This document shows, piece after piece, positions 6,276 to 15,001 of a DNA stretch of 38,515 nt (positions are counted from its first letter, which is position 1; every line of letters begins with the position of its first letter). The stretch is from NCBI GenBank assembly GCA_018713245.1, contig DVFM01000063.1, forward strand, positions 1 to 38,515, written 5' to 3'. Both the position numbers and the translations under genes were made by a program. Origin of the DNA: Candidatus Merdivicinus intestinavium (lineage in GTDB: Bacteria; Bacillota; Clostridia; Oscillospirales; Ruminococcaceae). Under the pieces are notes generated by a model. That model was not told the DNA's origin. It saw only the letters and a program-made list of their open reading frames with translations, and made no database searches.

Positions 6276-7661
6276 TCAGTCCTTCGCCTGCGAATCCCGG
6301 CCGTTCTCCCGCTTCTCGTCCCCGGCAGCAGGCTCCGCGGAGGAGGAAGACGGGCGGGGGATCCGCTGAATCCGCACCCTGGCTACCCGGCGTTCCTCCA
6401 CATGCAGCACGGTGAAGCGGTAGCCCTCGTAAACGACGGAGGGGTTTTCGCCTTCCTTGGGGATGCGCCCCAGCATGTGGGTGAGGAAGCCGCCCAGCGT
6501 GTCGTAGTCCTCGTCCTCTTCAAAGGAAATGTCCAGCGTTTCGCCCAGGTCCTCCAGGTCGGTGGTGCCTTCCACCAGGAAGGTGTCGACGTCCACCTGC
6601 TGGATGCTCTTTTCCTCCTCGTCGTACTCGTCCTCAATGTCGCCGACGATGGATTCCAGGATATCCTCCATGGTGAGGATGCCCTCGGTTCCGCCGTGCT
6701 CGTCCACCACTACGGCCATGGCGGTTTTGCTCTTTTTAAACTCCGCGAACACGCTGCGGCATTTTAAATGCTCCGGCACATAGATCACAGGGCGGATGAA
6801 TTTTGAAAGGTCCACCTGTTCCGAAGGGCGGCCCACAAGGCAGAGCAGGTCCTTGACGTAAATGAAGCCCAGGATATTGTCCATATCCCCTTCGTAGACC
6901 GGCAGGCGGGAAAAGCCCTCGTTGATGGCGAGGTCAATAACCTCCTGAATCTGCGCGTCCTTTTCCACCGCCATTACCTCGGTGCGGTGGGTCATAACGT
7001 CGCCGGCGGTGGTGTCGTCAAACTCGAAGATGTTGTTAATCATTTCTTTCTGGCTCTCTTCGATGAAGCCCATTTCGCTGCCGGTGTCCACCAGCATCCG
7101 GATTTCCTCTTCGGTCACCGCCTCGGACGGCTCCTGCTTCCGGTTCCCCATGGGGCGGGACAGCAGCCAGGAGATGGCCGCGGCGGGAGCGGTGATGGGG
7201 CAGACAATCCAGAGCGCCCCAGGCAGCAGCGAAGCAAGGCTGCGGCTCAGCCGGTCGGCAAAGCGCTCCCCTACGGCGCGGGGGAACATCACCGCCGCCG
7301 ACAGTATCACAACCGTGACAGCCCAGCCTGCCAGCACCATGGCGAGCACTGTGGCTGCGGTCCGGCTGCCTTCTCCCAGCAGCGAGAGGAAAAGGCGGTA
7401 AAGCGGGGGAAAGAGGGCGGTGGTCCCAAACAGGATGCTGCATGCGGCGCAGGCGGCCCCGGCGGCATGCAGCCGGCCGGCAATGCGGGGAAGGCTCCGC
7501 ACGCGGGAAAGCCTGCGGGCCTTTTCATCCCCGGCCTCCTCCTGCTCCCGGAGCTTCGCCTCGTTGGCGCCGGGGACAGCGGTTTCCGCCGCAGAGAAAA
7601 AGAAGCCCAGCGCGAAAAAGAGCACAGAAAGAATGATACACCATGATCGTCCGTCGTCCAA
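6276..7661 (-). CDS. CNNM/CorC-type membrane protein with CBS domains (putative Mg2+/metal transport, 'hemolysin-like')
   Basis: The 461-residue product has an N-terminal CNNM (DUF21) membrane domain over about residues 1-170. A CBS pair follows (GDVMTHRTEVMAVEKDAQIQ ... FSRLPVYEGDMDNILGFIYV ... VVDEHGGTEGILTMEDILE), then the acidic linker IVGDIEDEYDEEE and a C-terminal CorC_HlyC domain. Relatives move Mg2+ or Co2+ across the membrane, with nucleotide sensing by the CBS pair. I chose the TTG at 7661 because GGGAGG lies 7 nt upstream. An upstream ATG at 7757 has no ribosome site and lies almost on the -10 box of the promoter at 7759-7787. That promoter and a leader hairpin control the gene. 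Confidence 0.9.
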   Translation of the reverse strand: MDDGRSWCIILSVLFFALGFFFSAAETAVPGANEAKLREQEEAGDEKARRLSRVRSLPRIAGRLHAAGAACAACSILFGTTALFPPLYRLFLSLLGEGSRTAATVLAMVLAGWAVTVVILSAAVMFPRAVGERFADRLSRSLASLLPGALWIVCPITAPAAAISWLLSRPMGNRKQEPSEAVTEEEIRMLVDTGSEMGFIEESQKEMINNIFEFDDTTAGDVMTHRTEVMAVEKDAQIQEVIDLAINEGFSRLPVYEGDMDNILGFIYVKDLLCLVGRPSEQVDLSKFIRPVIYVPEHLKCRSVFAEFKKSKTAMAVVVDEHGGTEGILTMEDILESIVGDIEDEYDEEEKSIQQVDVDTFLVEGTTDLEDLGETLDISFEEDEDYDTLGGFLTHMLGRIPKEGENPSVVYEGYRFTVLHVEERRVARVRIQRIPRPSSSSAEPAAGDEKRENGRDSQAKD

Positions 7662-7699
7662 AATAATAACCTCCCAATTCTGTTGCAGATAAAAGCCCT

Positions 7700-7722
7700 T
7701 GTGCGGCAAAAAATGCCGCACA
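7700..7722 (-). promoter_or_regulatory. Perfect leader hairpin in the 5' UTR of the CNNM-family gene
   Basis: TGTGCGGCA (7700-7708) and TGCCGCACA (7714-7722) form a perfect 9-bp stem with a 5-nt loop that is all T in the transcript. It lies about 30-60 nt after the expected transcription start and about 40 nt before the TTG start. No T-run follows the stem, so it is not a simple terminator. It could stabilise the mRNA or be part of a small regulatory leader. Confidence 0.55.
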
Positions 7723-7758
7723 GCCTCCGGGAGCCCTTCCCGAAGGCTATACAGCATT

Positions 7759-7787
7759 ATGATACCTTTTTTTATCCGGTTTGTCAA
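7759..7787 (-). promoter_or_regulatory. Strong sigma-A promoter for the CNNM-family gene
   Basis: On the minus strand the -35 is TTGACA (7782-7787, perfect), the spacer is 17 nt, and the -10 is TATCAT (7759-7764, 5 of 6). This predicts a transcription start near 7750 and a leader of about 90 nt that contains the hairpin at 7700-7722. Confidence 0.88.
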
Positions 7788-7825
7788 CTGGCGGCGGGAG
7801 ATTTTGCTGCAAATTCGGAGCGCCG

Positions 7826-8653
7826 CTACTGCACCAGGTGGACCGGCTCGGTATCCGGCGTCAGGGCCTCGAAGCGGTAGCCCAGCTCCCGGTAATGGTC
7901 GATGAGCATGCCCACGCATTCCGCGGCGGTGGTGCGCAGCGCGTCGTCGTGGAGAAGGATGAGGATTTTTTCCTTATCCCCGGCGGAGGCGACGACGTTG
8001 TCGAACATTTCCTGAGCGGGGGCGGCGGAGGCCTTGTCATCTTTGGCCAGGGCGTTCCAGTCAAACCAGACGCAGCCCCGTTCGGACATTTTTTCCTTGA
8101 TTTCCTCCAGCACCACCGGGTCGGCCAGGTTGTTTAAGCTGCCGCCGGGGAAGCGGAAGATGGTGGGGCGGACGCCCACAATGCTGTCCAGATGGTCTGC
8201 CAGCCGGTCGAAATCCTGAAGATAGGCGTCGGCGCTTTGGTAAATTTCCTGATACCGGTGGGAATAGGAGTGGATGCCCAAAGCGTGGCCCTCATCGACA
8301 ATGCGGTGATAAAGCGATTTCCCCCGTTCGGTGGTGGCGCCGATGACGAAGAAGGTGGCGGGGGCTTCCTTCTCCTTGAGAACGTCCAGGATGTCGGCGG
8401 TGACGGCGGAGGGCCCGTCGTCAAAGGTGAGGTAGACGATTTTTTCGCCGTCCTCCGGTTTGCCGGTTCCCATGGCGTCCTGCGCTTCCGATTCTGCCGG
8501 CGTTTCCGGGAGCCCGGCGGAAGGGTCCGGCGTTTCCGGGTCCGCGGCGGCTTTCGTCCCCAGCAGGAGGATGCCGAGCCCCAGCGCAAGCCCCAGCAGC
8601 GCCGCCCCGGCCACCAGCATCAGGTTTTTGAGTCGGATGGATTTAATAAACAT
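7826..8653 (-). CDS. Polysaccharide deacetylase (NodB/CE4), membrane-anchored
   Basis: The 275-residue product starts with an uncleaved-looking anchor at about residues 10-32 (LKNLMLVAGAALLGLALGLG), then a Pro/Glu-rich linker, then a complete NodB homology domain. Motif 1 is TFDDGPS (residues 76-82), motif 2 is HSYSH (128-132), motif 3 is RFPGGS, motif 4 is DWNALAKD, and motif 5 is LLHD. D79, H128 and H132 would bind the metal. Such extracellular enzymes remove N-acetyl groups, mostly from peptidoglycan sugars or other beta-1,4-linked GlcNAc polymers, which often protects against lysozyme. Its neighbour upstream is a SpoIID-like gene, so a sporulation or cortex role is possible but unproven. 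Confidence 0.92.
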   Translation of the reverse strand: MFIKSIRLKNLMLVAGAALLGLALGLGILLLGTKAAADPETPDPSAGLPETPAESEAQDAMGTGKPEDGEKIVYLTFDDGPSAVTADILDVLKEKEAPATFFVIGATTERGKSLYHRIVDEGHALGIHSYSHRYQEIYQSADAYLQDFDRLADHLDSIVGVRPTIFRFPGGSLNNLADPVVLEEIKEKMSERGCVWFDWNALAKDDKASAAPAQEMFDNVVASAGDKEKILILLHDDALRTTAAECVGMLIDHYRELGYRFEALTPDTEPVHLVQ

Positions 8654-8755
8654 GGTCGTGACCGTCCCTTCCTCAGAATGAGGAGGGCAGCGCGCCTTCC
8701 GGCCTCCCCCTCCCGTACCACACTGTATGCGGCGGCATCCGGGAATATGCGCGGT

Positions 8756-9922
8756 TTATTCCACCCGGGCGATTTCCGTGCCGGGGTAATAACGGGCGAG
8801 AATTTCCTCCCAGCCGCTGCCGGCCTCGGCCATGGCATCCGCGCCATACTGGCTCATCCCGACGCCGTGCCCGCGGCCCCGGGTGCGGAAGGTGAGCGTT
8901 TCCCCGCTGCATTCCACGGTGAAATTGGCGGAGGGAAGTCCGAACCAGGAGCGGATGTCCTCCCCCGAAACCGTGCTGTCCCCGACCTTTGCGGCGGTGA
9001 CCATGCCGCCCGCGGTCCGCTCCTCCGGCTGGATCCATTTTGCCGGGTCCTCCGGCAGGGAGAGGGATTCCAGATGGGCGCTGAGGATGGCGGCCGCTTC
9101 CTGGGCGGAAAAGGATGTATCCGCCTGTCCGGCCGGATTTTCCGCGTCCTCGGGGCTGTCGGCGCCGGAAAGGTAGGGGATTTCCTGGCCCCAGACGTCC
9201 CGGGCCGATTCGGTCCGGCCGGAGGAAATGGAGTGGAAAGCCGCGGCGGCCGGTTCCCCTTCGTAGACCAGAATGCAGCCGAGGACTTCCTCCACCGCCG
9301 ATTCCAGGGCCGCTTCGTTTTCCTCAAAGGCTTCCCCCCACAGCTCCCGGCGCTCCTCCTCCGAGAGGTAGGACTGGAAATGGGCGGGGTCGGTGGACAG
9401 GAAGGCCCCCTTCAGGTCCGGGTCGGGGTTTTGGAGCTGGAGTCCCATCTGGCGGAGGGCGTAGCTGTGGGCGGCGACGGCCTGGGCTTTGACGGCCTCC
9501 GGGTGGAAGCTCATGGGGATTTCCGCCGCCGTCACCCCGCAGATATACGCGAAGGGCGAAAGCGACATCACCTCCCCGGACCCGGCGTCCAGCACCTTGT
9601 AGGCGGCGGGCAGGCTGAGGGAGGCCCCGCTTTCCGGGAGGGCGGAGGATTCCGGCGCGCTCTCCTTGGGCGGCAGGCTTTCCGGGGCGGATTCGGCCGG
9701 TCGGGAAGCCGGGGCGGACTCCTCCGGCGGGGATTCCGCGGAAGGGGCGGAGGGAATGGCCTCCGGGACGGCTTCCTCCTCCGCAAAGCGGAATGCGTAG
9801 TTTCCCCCGAAAAGCGGGGGCATGTCGGCGGGCGCGCGGACCGCCGCCGCCAGCGGTGCGGCGGGGAGCAGGGCCATGGCCCCCAGAAAGGCGGCGCAGC
9901 GGGCGAGGGTGCGGCTTTTCAT
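8756..9922 (-). CDS. spoIID: SpoIID-like peptidoglycan lytic transglycosylase
   Basis: The 388-residue product has a signal/anchor sequence (residues 1-30), then a Ser/Pro/Glu-rich spacer to about residue 105, then the SpoIID core. Key matches are ICGVTAAEIPMSFHPEAVKA with QAVAAHSYALRQM (the AEIP glutamate corresponds to the catalytic acid), GRTESARDVWGQEIPYLSGA, and a C-terminal GRGHGVGMSQYGADAMAEAG. In sporulation SpoIID trims glycan strands during engulfment together with SpoIIP and SpoIIM. I chose ATG 9922 over an in-frame ATG at 10003 because GGAGG is 7 nt upstream and a signal peptide starts there. It could be a SpoIID/LytB paralogue and not the true engulfment enzyme: spoIIR and murA, frequent neighbours of spoIID, are not here. 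Confidence 0.85.
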   Translation of the reverse strand: MKSRTLARCAAFLGAMALLPAAPLAAAVRAPADMPPLFGGNYAFRFAEEEAVPEAIPSAPSAESPPEESAPASRPAESAPESLPPKESAPESSALPESGASLSLPAAYKVLDAGSGEVMSLSPFAYICGVTAAEIPMSFHPEAVKAQAVAAHSYALRQMGLQLQNPDPDLKGAFLSTDPAHFQSYLSEEERRELWGEAFEENEAALESAVEEVLGCILVYEGEPAAAAFHSISSGRTESARDVWGQEIPYLSGADSPEDAENPAGQADTSFSAQEAAAILSAHLESLSLPEDPAKWIQPEERTAGGMVTAAKVGDSTVSGEDIRSWFGLPSANFTVECSGETLTFRTRGRGHGVGMSQYGADAMAEAGSGWEEILARYYPGTEIARVE

Positions 9923-9975
9923 CAAATTCCTCCTTCGTGTTTTGCACAGAAACAGCGGTTCCGGCACTTTAAGCC

Positions 9976-10004
9976 TTGACTTTACTCCGGTCCTGTTATA
10001 CAAT
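9976..10004 (+). promoter_or_regulatory. Sigma-A promoter for citrate synthase
   Basis: -35 TTGACT (9976-9981), spacer of 17 nt, -10 TACAAT (9999-10004). Both boxes match 5 of 6. It predicts a start near 10011 and a leader of about 65 nt. It overlaps the upstream region of the divergent SpoIID-like gene, so the two could interfere with each other. Confidence 0.85.
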
Positions 10005-10075
10005 AAACTTACCTATAGGGATTTGCGGACGACGCGGCCTGACGGGCCAATTATCTGAATGAGGTGGGATACACA

Positions 10076-11437
10076 ATGCCGAGAGGATTTGTAAAAAAGG
10101 AAACTATCAGTACATTATGCGAAGAATTCAAAAAACATAACTACATTGACCCGGACCTCAACGAACGCTACAACGTCAAGCGGGGACTCCGCAACAGCGA
10201 CGGCACCGGCGTCATGGCCGGCCTGACTCAGATCTGCAACGTCCACGGCTACATTATGAATGAAGGCGAGAAGCAGCCGGTGGAGGGCGAGCTCACCTAC
10301 CGCGGCTACAACATCCGCGACCTTATCGGCGCCTGCAACCGGGAGCGCCGATACGGCTACGAGGAGGTTTCCTACCTTCTGCTGTTCGGCTCCCTGCCCA
10401 CGGCGGAGCAGCTGGAGTTTTTCCGGATGGTGCTGTCCCAGGCCCGGTCCCTGCCCCAGGAATTCGTCCAGGACATGATCCTCAAGGCCCCTTCCAAGGA
10501 TATTATGAACAAGCTGGCCCGCAGCGTGCTGGCCCTTTACTCCTATGATGAGTTCGCCGAGGAGGCGTCCCTGGAGGGCGAGCTCCGAAAGGCCATCTAT
10601 ATCATCGCCCGGATGCCCACCATCATGGTCAACGCCTACCAGGCGAAAATCGGCCATTACGACAACCAGTCCACCTACTTCCACCCGGTTCGCCCGGACG
10701 AAAGCCTTGCCCAGAGCATCCTTTCCACTTTGCGCATCAACCGGGAATACACCGAGGAGGAGACGCTGCTGCTGGACACCTGCCTTATGCTCCACGCCGA
10801 GCACGGCGGCGGCAACAACTCCACCTTCGTCTGCCGCGCTATGACCTCCTCCGGCACCGACGCCTATTCTTCCTACGCGGCCGCCATCGGCTCCCTCAAG
10901 GGCTTCCGCCACGGCGGGGCCAACATCAATGTGGCGAGAATGTTTGACACCATTAAGCAGGGCGTTCGGGACTGGAAGGACGACGAGGAGGTTTCCGCCT
11001 TCCTAGGCGAGATTCTGGACCGGAAAAAGGGCGACGGGACCGGCCTTATCTACGGCATGGGCCACGCCGTCTACACCCTTTCCGACCCGCGGGCGCAGAT
11101 TCTCCGGGACAACGCCGGAAAGCTGGCGGCGGAAAAGGGGATGCTGGACGAATTTGAACTGCTCAAATCCATCGAGCGCCTTGCCCCGGACGAAATCGCC
11201 AGGCGCAAGGGGGACAAAAAGTCCATCTGCGCCAATGTGGACCTCTATTCCGGCTTTGTCTACCGGATGCTGGGCATCCCCATGGAGCTTTACACCCCGC
11301 TGTTCGCCGTGGCGCGGATGAGCGGCTGGTGCGCCCACCGCATTGAGGAATACACCACCTGTTCCCGCATTATGCGCCCCGCGTATAAATCCGTGGTGCA
11401 TAAGCAGGAATACACGCCGCTGGATATGCGCCGGTGA
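10076..11437 (+). CDS. gltA: Citrate synthase (Si-type)
   Basis: The 453-residue product condenses acetyl-CoA with oxaloacetate to citrate. Family signatures: EGELTYRGYNIRDLI near the N-terminus, LMLHAEHGGGNNSTFVCRAM (first catalytic histidine region), LKGFRHGGANINVARMFDTI, and YGMGHAVYTLSDPRAQIL (second catalytic histidine). The chain is somewhat longer than typical enzymes, with an N-terminal extension before residue 45. The frame opens at GTG 10064, but ATG 10076 with GAGGTGGG upstream is the better start. 2-Methylcitrate synthase is possible, though no prp genes are near. In an anaerobe it most likely serves glutamate/2-oxoglutarate synthesis. The next gene overlaps it by 4 nt. Confidence 0.92.
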   Translation: MPRGFVKKETISTLCEEFKKHNYIDPDLNERYNVKRGLRNSDGTGVMAGLTQICNVHGYIMNEGEKQPVEGELTYRGYNIRDLIGACNRERRYGYEEVSYLLLFGSLPTAEQLEFFRMVLSQARSLPQEFVQDMILKAPSKDIMNKLARSVLALYSYDEFAEEASLEGELRKAIYIIARMPTIMVNAYQAKIGHYDNQSTYFHPVRPDESLAQSILSTLRINREYTEEETLLLDTCLMLHAEHGGGNNSTFVCRAMTSSGTDAYSSYAAAIGSLKGFRHGGANINVARMFDTIKQGVRDWKDDEEVSAFLGEILDRKKGDGTGLIYGMGHAVYTLSDPRAQILRDNAGKLAAEKGMLDEFELLKSIERLAPDEIARRKGDKKSICANVDLYSGFVYRMLGIPMELYTPLFAVARMSGWCAHRIEEYTTCSRIMRPAYKSVVHKQEYTPLDMRR

Positions 11438-12780
11438 GCGGGGGCGGGAATTTGAAGGGGCTGCGGAAAGGGCTGGCAGCCGCGGCGGCTGCGCTGCTTT
11501 TGCTGGGCGGCTGCGCGTTCCCCCAGTCCGGAGTGGAGAGCCTTCTGGCGGCGCCGCGCCTCAGCGAGGAACAAAGCGAGATTTATTCGGCGCTGGTGCG
11601 GGAGACGGGAAACGACATTAAGCTGCTGTATCCCCAGCGGGGCGAAAACCGCTCCGCCTTCCTGGTCATCAACCTGGACGAGGAAGCCACCGACGAAGCG
11701 GTGGCGTTCTATCAGTCCACGTCGGTCAACGTCACCTCCTCCATCCACATGGCCGTGCTGGATAAGCTGGACGGCGAGTGGAGGTCGGTCCACGACATTT
11801 CCCTGGAAGGGTCCCAGGTGGAGGACGCCTCCGTGATGCGGGAGGGAGGCAGCGTTCTGCTGGCAGTGGGGCTCACCTATTCCAGCGACAATGCGAGCCT
11901 GCTAAAAATTTACAGCTTTAGCGGCCGGACCATGGATGAAATGTATTCCGAGAGCTATCAGGCCAAGATTATCTGCGACATGGACGGCGACGACCGGGAC
12001 GACGTGGTCCTGGTCAGCAGCGGGACGGAGGAGGTTTCCGCCTTCGCAAAGCTGCTGGTTTATGAGGACGGCCATTTTCTGGAAAAGGGCCGGGCGATTA
12101 CCGACCCCACCATTACCCAGTATTCGAGCATCCTCAGCGGCTATCTGAAAAACGGCCAGCGGGCGGTTTATCTGGACGCTTACCGGGGCAGCACCGCTAT
12201 GACCACCGAAATTCTCGCCTACGCGGAGGATTCCGGCGGTTATCTGATGAACCTGACCTACGACGCCCTGAGCGTAAAATCCTACCCCGTGGACCGGCCG
12301 CTGGGGGCGGAGAGTGTGGACCTCAACAACGACTCGGTCATCGAGGTGCCGGGCCTGACCGCCATGCCCGGCTACGAGGCGGACCAGGCGGGGGCGTTTT
12401 TCCTGACTACCTGGTACAATTTCCTGGACGGGGAGTACCAGAAGGTCAAATCCTCCTATGTCAACGCCTCCCAGGGGTATATGCTGGATTTCCCGGCGGA
12501 ATGGGAAGGCCGGGTGAGCGTGCGGAAATCCGCCCAGAGCAACGAAACCCTGTTTTACGAGTATCAGGAGGGCGACAACCCGGTAAAAAGCGAGCTGCTT
12601 TATATCCAGATGGTGAAGCGGAGCGACTGGGAATCCTCCGCCAATTACAGCGGGTATGAGGTCATCAGCAGCTCCGGCGGCGGCCAGATCGTGTACCTGG
12701 CGCGCATCCCGGCCGGGGCGGACCCCGCCCTCCGCATGACCATGGAGGAAGTAAAAAAGAATTTTTCCCGATATTATTAA
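11434..12780 (+). CDS. Putative lipoprotein encoded ahead of a two-component system
   Basis: I do not recognise a characterised homologue. The 448-residue product starts with a lipoprotein signal (KGLAAAAAALLLLGGC, lipobox LGGC) and continues as an extracytoplasmic domain with no other membrane segment. An acidic stretch (DMDGDDRDDVVLV) and DLNNDSVIEV resemble the calcium-loop style of FG-GAP/VCBS repeats, and several segments read like beta-propeller blades. The start is uncertain: GTG 11434 overlaps the citrate synthase stop (GTGA), while TTG 11452 follows a G-rich stretch. A response regulator follows after 18 nt and its kinase after that, so this may be an accessory sensor for them; that is inference from position. 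Confidence 0.75.
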   Translation: MSGGGNLKGLRKGLAAAAAALLLLGGCAFPQSGVESLLAAPRLSEEQSEIYSALVRETGNDIKLLYPQRGENRSAFLVINLDEEATDEAVAFYQSTSVNVTSSIHMAVLDKLDGEWRSVHDISLEGSQVEDASVMREGGSVLLAVGLTYSSDNASLLKIYSFSGRTMDEMYSESYQAKIICDMDGDDRDDVVLVSSGTEEVSAFAKLLVYEDGHFLEKGRAITDPTITQYSSILSGYLKNGQRAVYLDAYRGSTAMTTEILAYAEDSGGYLMNLTYDALSVKSYPVDRPLGAESVDLNNDSVIEVPGLTAMPGYEADQAGAFFLTTWYNFLDGEYQKVKSSYVNASQGYMLDFPAEWEGRVSVRKSAQSNETLFYEYQEGDNPVKSELLYIQMVKRSDWESSANYSGYEVISSSGGGQIVYLARIPAGADPALRMTMEEVKKNFSRYY

Positions 12781-12798
12781 GAAAGGACCGCGGATTGC

Positions 12799-13500
12799 AT
12801 GAAACGAATTCTAGTTTGTGAAGACGAGGATACCATCCGGGAGTTTGTCGTCATTAACCTGCAGCGCTCCGGCTACACCGTCGTGGATGTGAACTGCGGG
12901 GAGGAGGCGCTCCGGGTGTACGACGAGCAGAACGGGGATTTTGACGTCGCGCTGCTGGACGTCACCATGCCGGGGATGAACGGCTTTACCCTCTGCAAAA
13001 AGCTGCGGGAGCGCTCCGAAACGCTGGGGATCATCTTCCTGACGGCGCGCTCCCAGGAAATCGACCGGGTCGGGGGGCTCATGATGGGCGCCGACGACTA
13101 TGTGACCAAGCCCTTCAGCCCCTCCGAGGTGGTGGCCCGGGTGGACGCCGTCTACCGGCGGGTCAGCATGGTGGCGGGCAAGCCCAAGGAGAGCGCGGAA
13201 ATCCGCAGCGGCCCCTTTGTCCTGAACCTCAAAAGCCGGACCCTCACCAAAAACGGCAAAAACATCGACCTGACCCAGGTGGAGTATCAGATTATCGAGC
13301 TGCTCCTCAAGAACAAGGGTTCCGCCCTGGACCGCAACAAGATTCTCACCGAAATCTGGGGGGAAAATTACTACAGCGACGTAAAAATCGTGGACGTCAA
13401 TATCCGCCGCCTCCGCATCAAGGTGGAGGATGAGCCTTCCATGCCGGTGTACATCCAGACGGTGTGGGGCTACGGCTACAAATGGGGCGAACCGGATTGA
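12799..13500 (+). CDS. OmpR/PhoB-family response regulator
   Basis: The 233-residue product has an N-terminal receiver domain (acidic pocket E9-D10-E11; phospho-acceptor D54 in LLDVTMPG; the TARS switch region; lysine in TKPFSPSEV) and a C-terminal winged-helix DNA-binding domain (LTKNGKNIDLTQVEYQIIEL ... VDVNIRRLRIKVEDE ... VWGYGYKW). It is a transcription factor activated by the histidine kinase encoded 31 nt downstream. GAAAGGA precedes ATG 12799. Target genes are not evident from the window. Confidence 0.95.
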   Translation: MKRILVCEDEDTIREFVVINLQRSGYTVVDVNCGEEALRVYDEQNGDFDVALLDVTMPGMNGFTLCKKLRERSETLGIIFLTARSQEIDRVGGLMMGADDYVTKPFSPSEVVARVDAVYRRVSMVAGKPKESAEIRSGPFVLNLKSRTLTKNGKNIDLTQVEYQIIELLLKNKGSALDRNKILTEIWGENYYSDVKIVDVNIRRLRIKVEDEPSMPVYIQTVWGYGYKWGEPD

Positions 13501-13531
13501 CCGGGCGCTTTGATGGGAAGGGGGCCGGCCT

Positions 13532-15001
13532 GTGGCACTGAAAAGCATCACCCAGCGGTGGTTTTTGAACAGCTTCGGCGTGATTCTGGTGATTCTGGTG
13601 GCGGTGGTGGCCGTCAGCGGCATCACCATCCGCAACTATTACTATTCCGCCGTCAAGGAAGTGCTCAACAACCAGGCCAGCACCGTGGACGGCATGATGA
13701 TCCGTTATTCGGAAAACACCGTAACGGCGAACTTCTACACCGAGATCCGCAGCTACGTGGAGTCCTTCCCCGACAAAAACATGATCGAGCTGATGGCCAT
13801 CGACTTAAACGGAAACGTGTCCATTACCTCCAGCGGCTTTTCCTACAAAAGCAGCAGCCTTCCCGATTATACCCAGGCCCTCAACTCCGAGCGGGGCGAG
13901 GGCTATTATGTGGGGATTCTGGAGGGGACCAGTGAAAAAGTGATGGCGGTGACGCGGCTGGTGACGCCGGTCAACTCGGAGTTTTCCGCCATGCGCTTTG
14001 TGGTTTCCCTGGAGCGGGTGGACAGTGCTGTTCTGAGCATCGTGGTGACCATCAGCCTGGTGGCGCTGGCGGTGCTGGCGCTGGTGCTGGTGTCCGGATT
14101 GTTTTTCATCAAGAGCATCGTGCGGCCGGTTCAGGAAATCGGCTACGCGGCGCGGCAGATTGCCGCCGGCGACTTTAAAAGCCGCATCAGCAGCCCTTCC
14201 GACGACGAAATCGGCGCGCTGTGTACCATCATCAACTCCATGGCCGACGAGCTGGAAAACACCGAAAAGATGAAAAACGAGTTCATTTCCTCGGTGTCCC
14301 ATGAGCTCAGGACCCCCCTGACCGCCATCCGCGGCTGGGCGGAGACGCTGCTGGACACCGACAACTACGACGCCGCCACCTTAAAGAAAGGCATGCGGGT
14401 TATTTCCGCCGAAACCGAGCGGCTTTCCGGCATGGTGGAGGAGCTGCTGGACTTTTCCCGCATCCAGAACGGCCGCTTCAGCCTGGTGTTTCAGAAGCTG
14501 GACCTGCTGGCCGAGCTGGGGGAAGCCGTCCTCATGTACACCGAAAAGGCGAAGCGGGAAGGCATCCAGATCCTCTACGACGAGCCGGAGATGCTCCCCA
14601 TTATCTACGGGGATAAAAACCGGTTGCGGCAGGTGTTCATCAATGTCATCGACAACGCCGTGAAGTATTCCGACCCCGGCGGGACGGTGAAAATTGTGGC
14701 GTTCGCCCGGGAGGACAGCATTGTCATCAGCGTGGCGGACACCGGCTGCGGCATCGCGCCGGAGGACCTCCCCAAAATCAAGACCAAGTTCTTCAAGGCC
14801 AACCAGACCCGGCGCGGCTCCGGCATCGGCCTGGCTGTCGCCGACGAGATTATCCAGATGCACAAGGGGAGCATTGAGATCGACAGCACCCTGGGGGTGG
14901 GGACCACCGTCCTCATCACCCTGCCCGTCAGCGGCCCGGAGGACGCGCCGGAGCAGTCGGCCATTTTAGAAAGGAAAGAAGATCATGAGCAAACACTTTA
15001 A
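13532..15001 (+). CDS. Membrane sensor histidine kinase with HAMP domain
   Basis: The 489-residue product has TM1 at about 12-32, an extracytoplasmic sensor domain at about 33-170, TM2 at about 171-195 ([17 protein letters not shown]), HAMP at about 196-250, HisKA with phospho-acceptor H257 in [11 protein letters not shown], and an HATPase_c domain (N box [11 protein letters not shown]1 [12 protein letters not shown]2 [11 protein letters not shown]). This is the PhoR/ResE layout. The start is GTG 13532 behind GGAAGGGGG. It pairs with the response regulator just upstream and overlaps the DUF1385 gene by 17 nt. The ligand is unknown; the lipoprotein at the head of the group is a candidate partner. 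Confidence 0.94.
   Translation: MALKSITQRWFLNSFGVILVILVAVVAVSGITIRNYYYSAVKEVLNNQASTVDGMMIRYSENTVTANFYTEIRSYVESFPDKNMIELMAIDLNGNVSITSSGFSYKSSSLPDYTQALNSERGEGYYVGILEGTSEKVMAVTRLVTPVNSEFSAMRFVVSLERVDSAVLSIVVTISLVALAVLALVLVSGLFFIKSIVRPVQEIGYAARQIAAGDFKSRISSPSDDEIGALCTIINSMADELENTEKMKNEFISSVSHELRTPLTAIRGWAETLLDTDNYDAATLKKGMRVISAETERLSGMVEELLDFSRIQNGRFSLVFQKLDLLAELGEAVLMYTEKAKREGIQILYDEPEMLPIIYGDKNRLRQVFINVIDNAVKYSDPGGTVKIVAFAREDSIVISVADTGCGIAPEDLPKIKTKFFKANQTRRGSGIGLAVADEIIQMHKGSIEIDSTLGVGTTVLITLPVSGPEDAPEQSAILERKEDHEQTL

Noticed and set aside
7662-7758. M-box or other known riboswitch ahead of the CNNM-family gene
   Set aside because: The leader is under 100 nt with one simple hairpin; none of the conserved multi-helix M-box pattern can be drawn.
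8654-8755. Promoter or terminator between the SpoIID-like and deacetylase genes
   Set aside because: No sigma-A, sigma-E or hairpin/T-run pattern stands out in this 102-bp gap.
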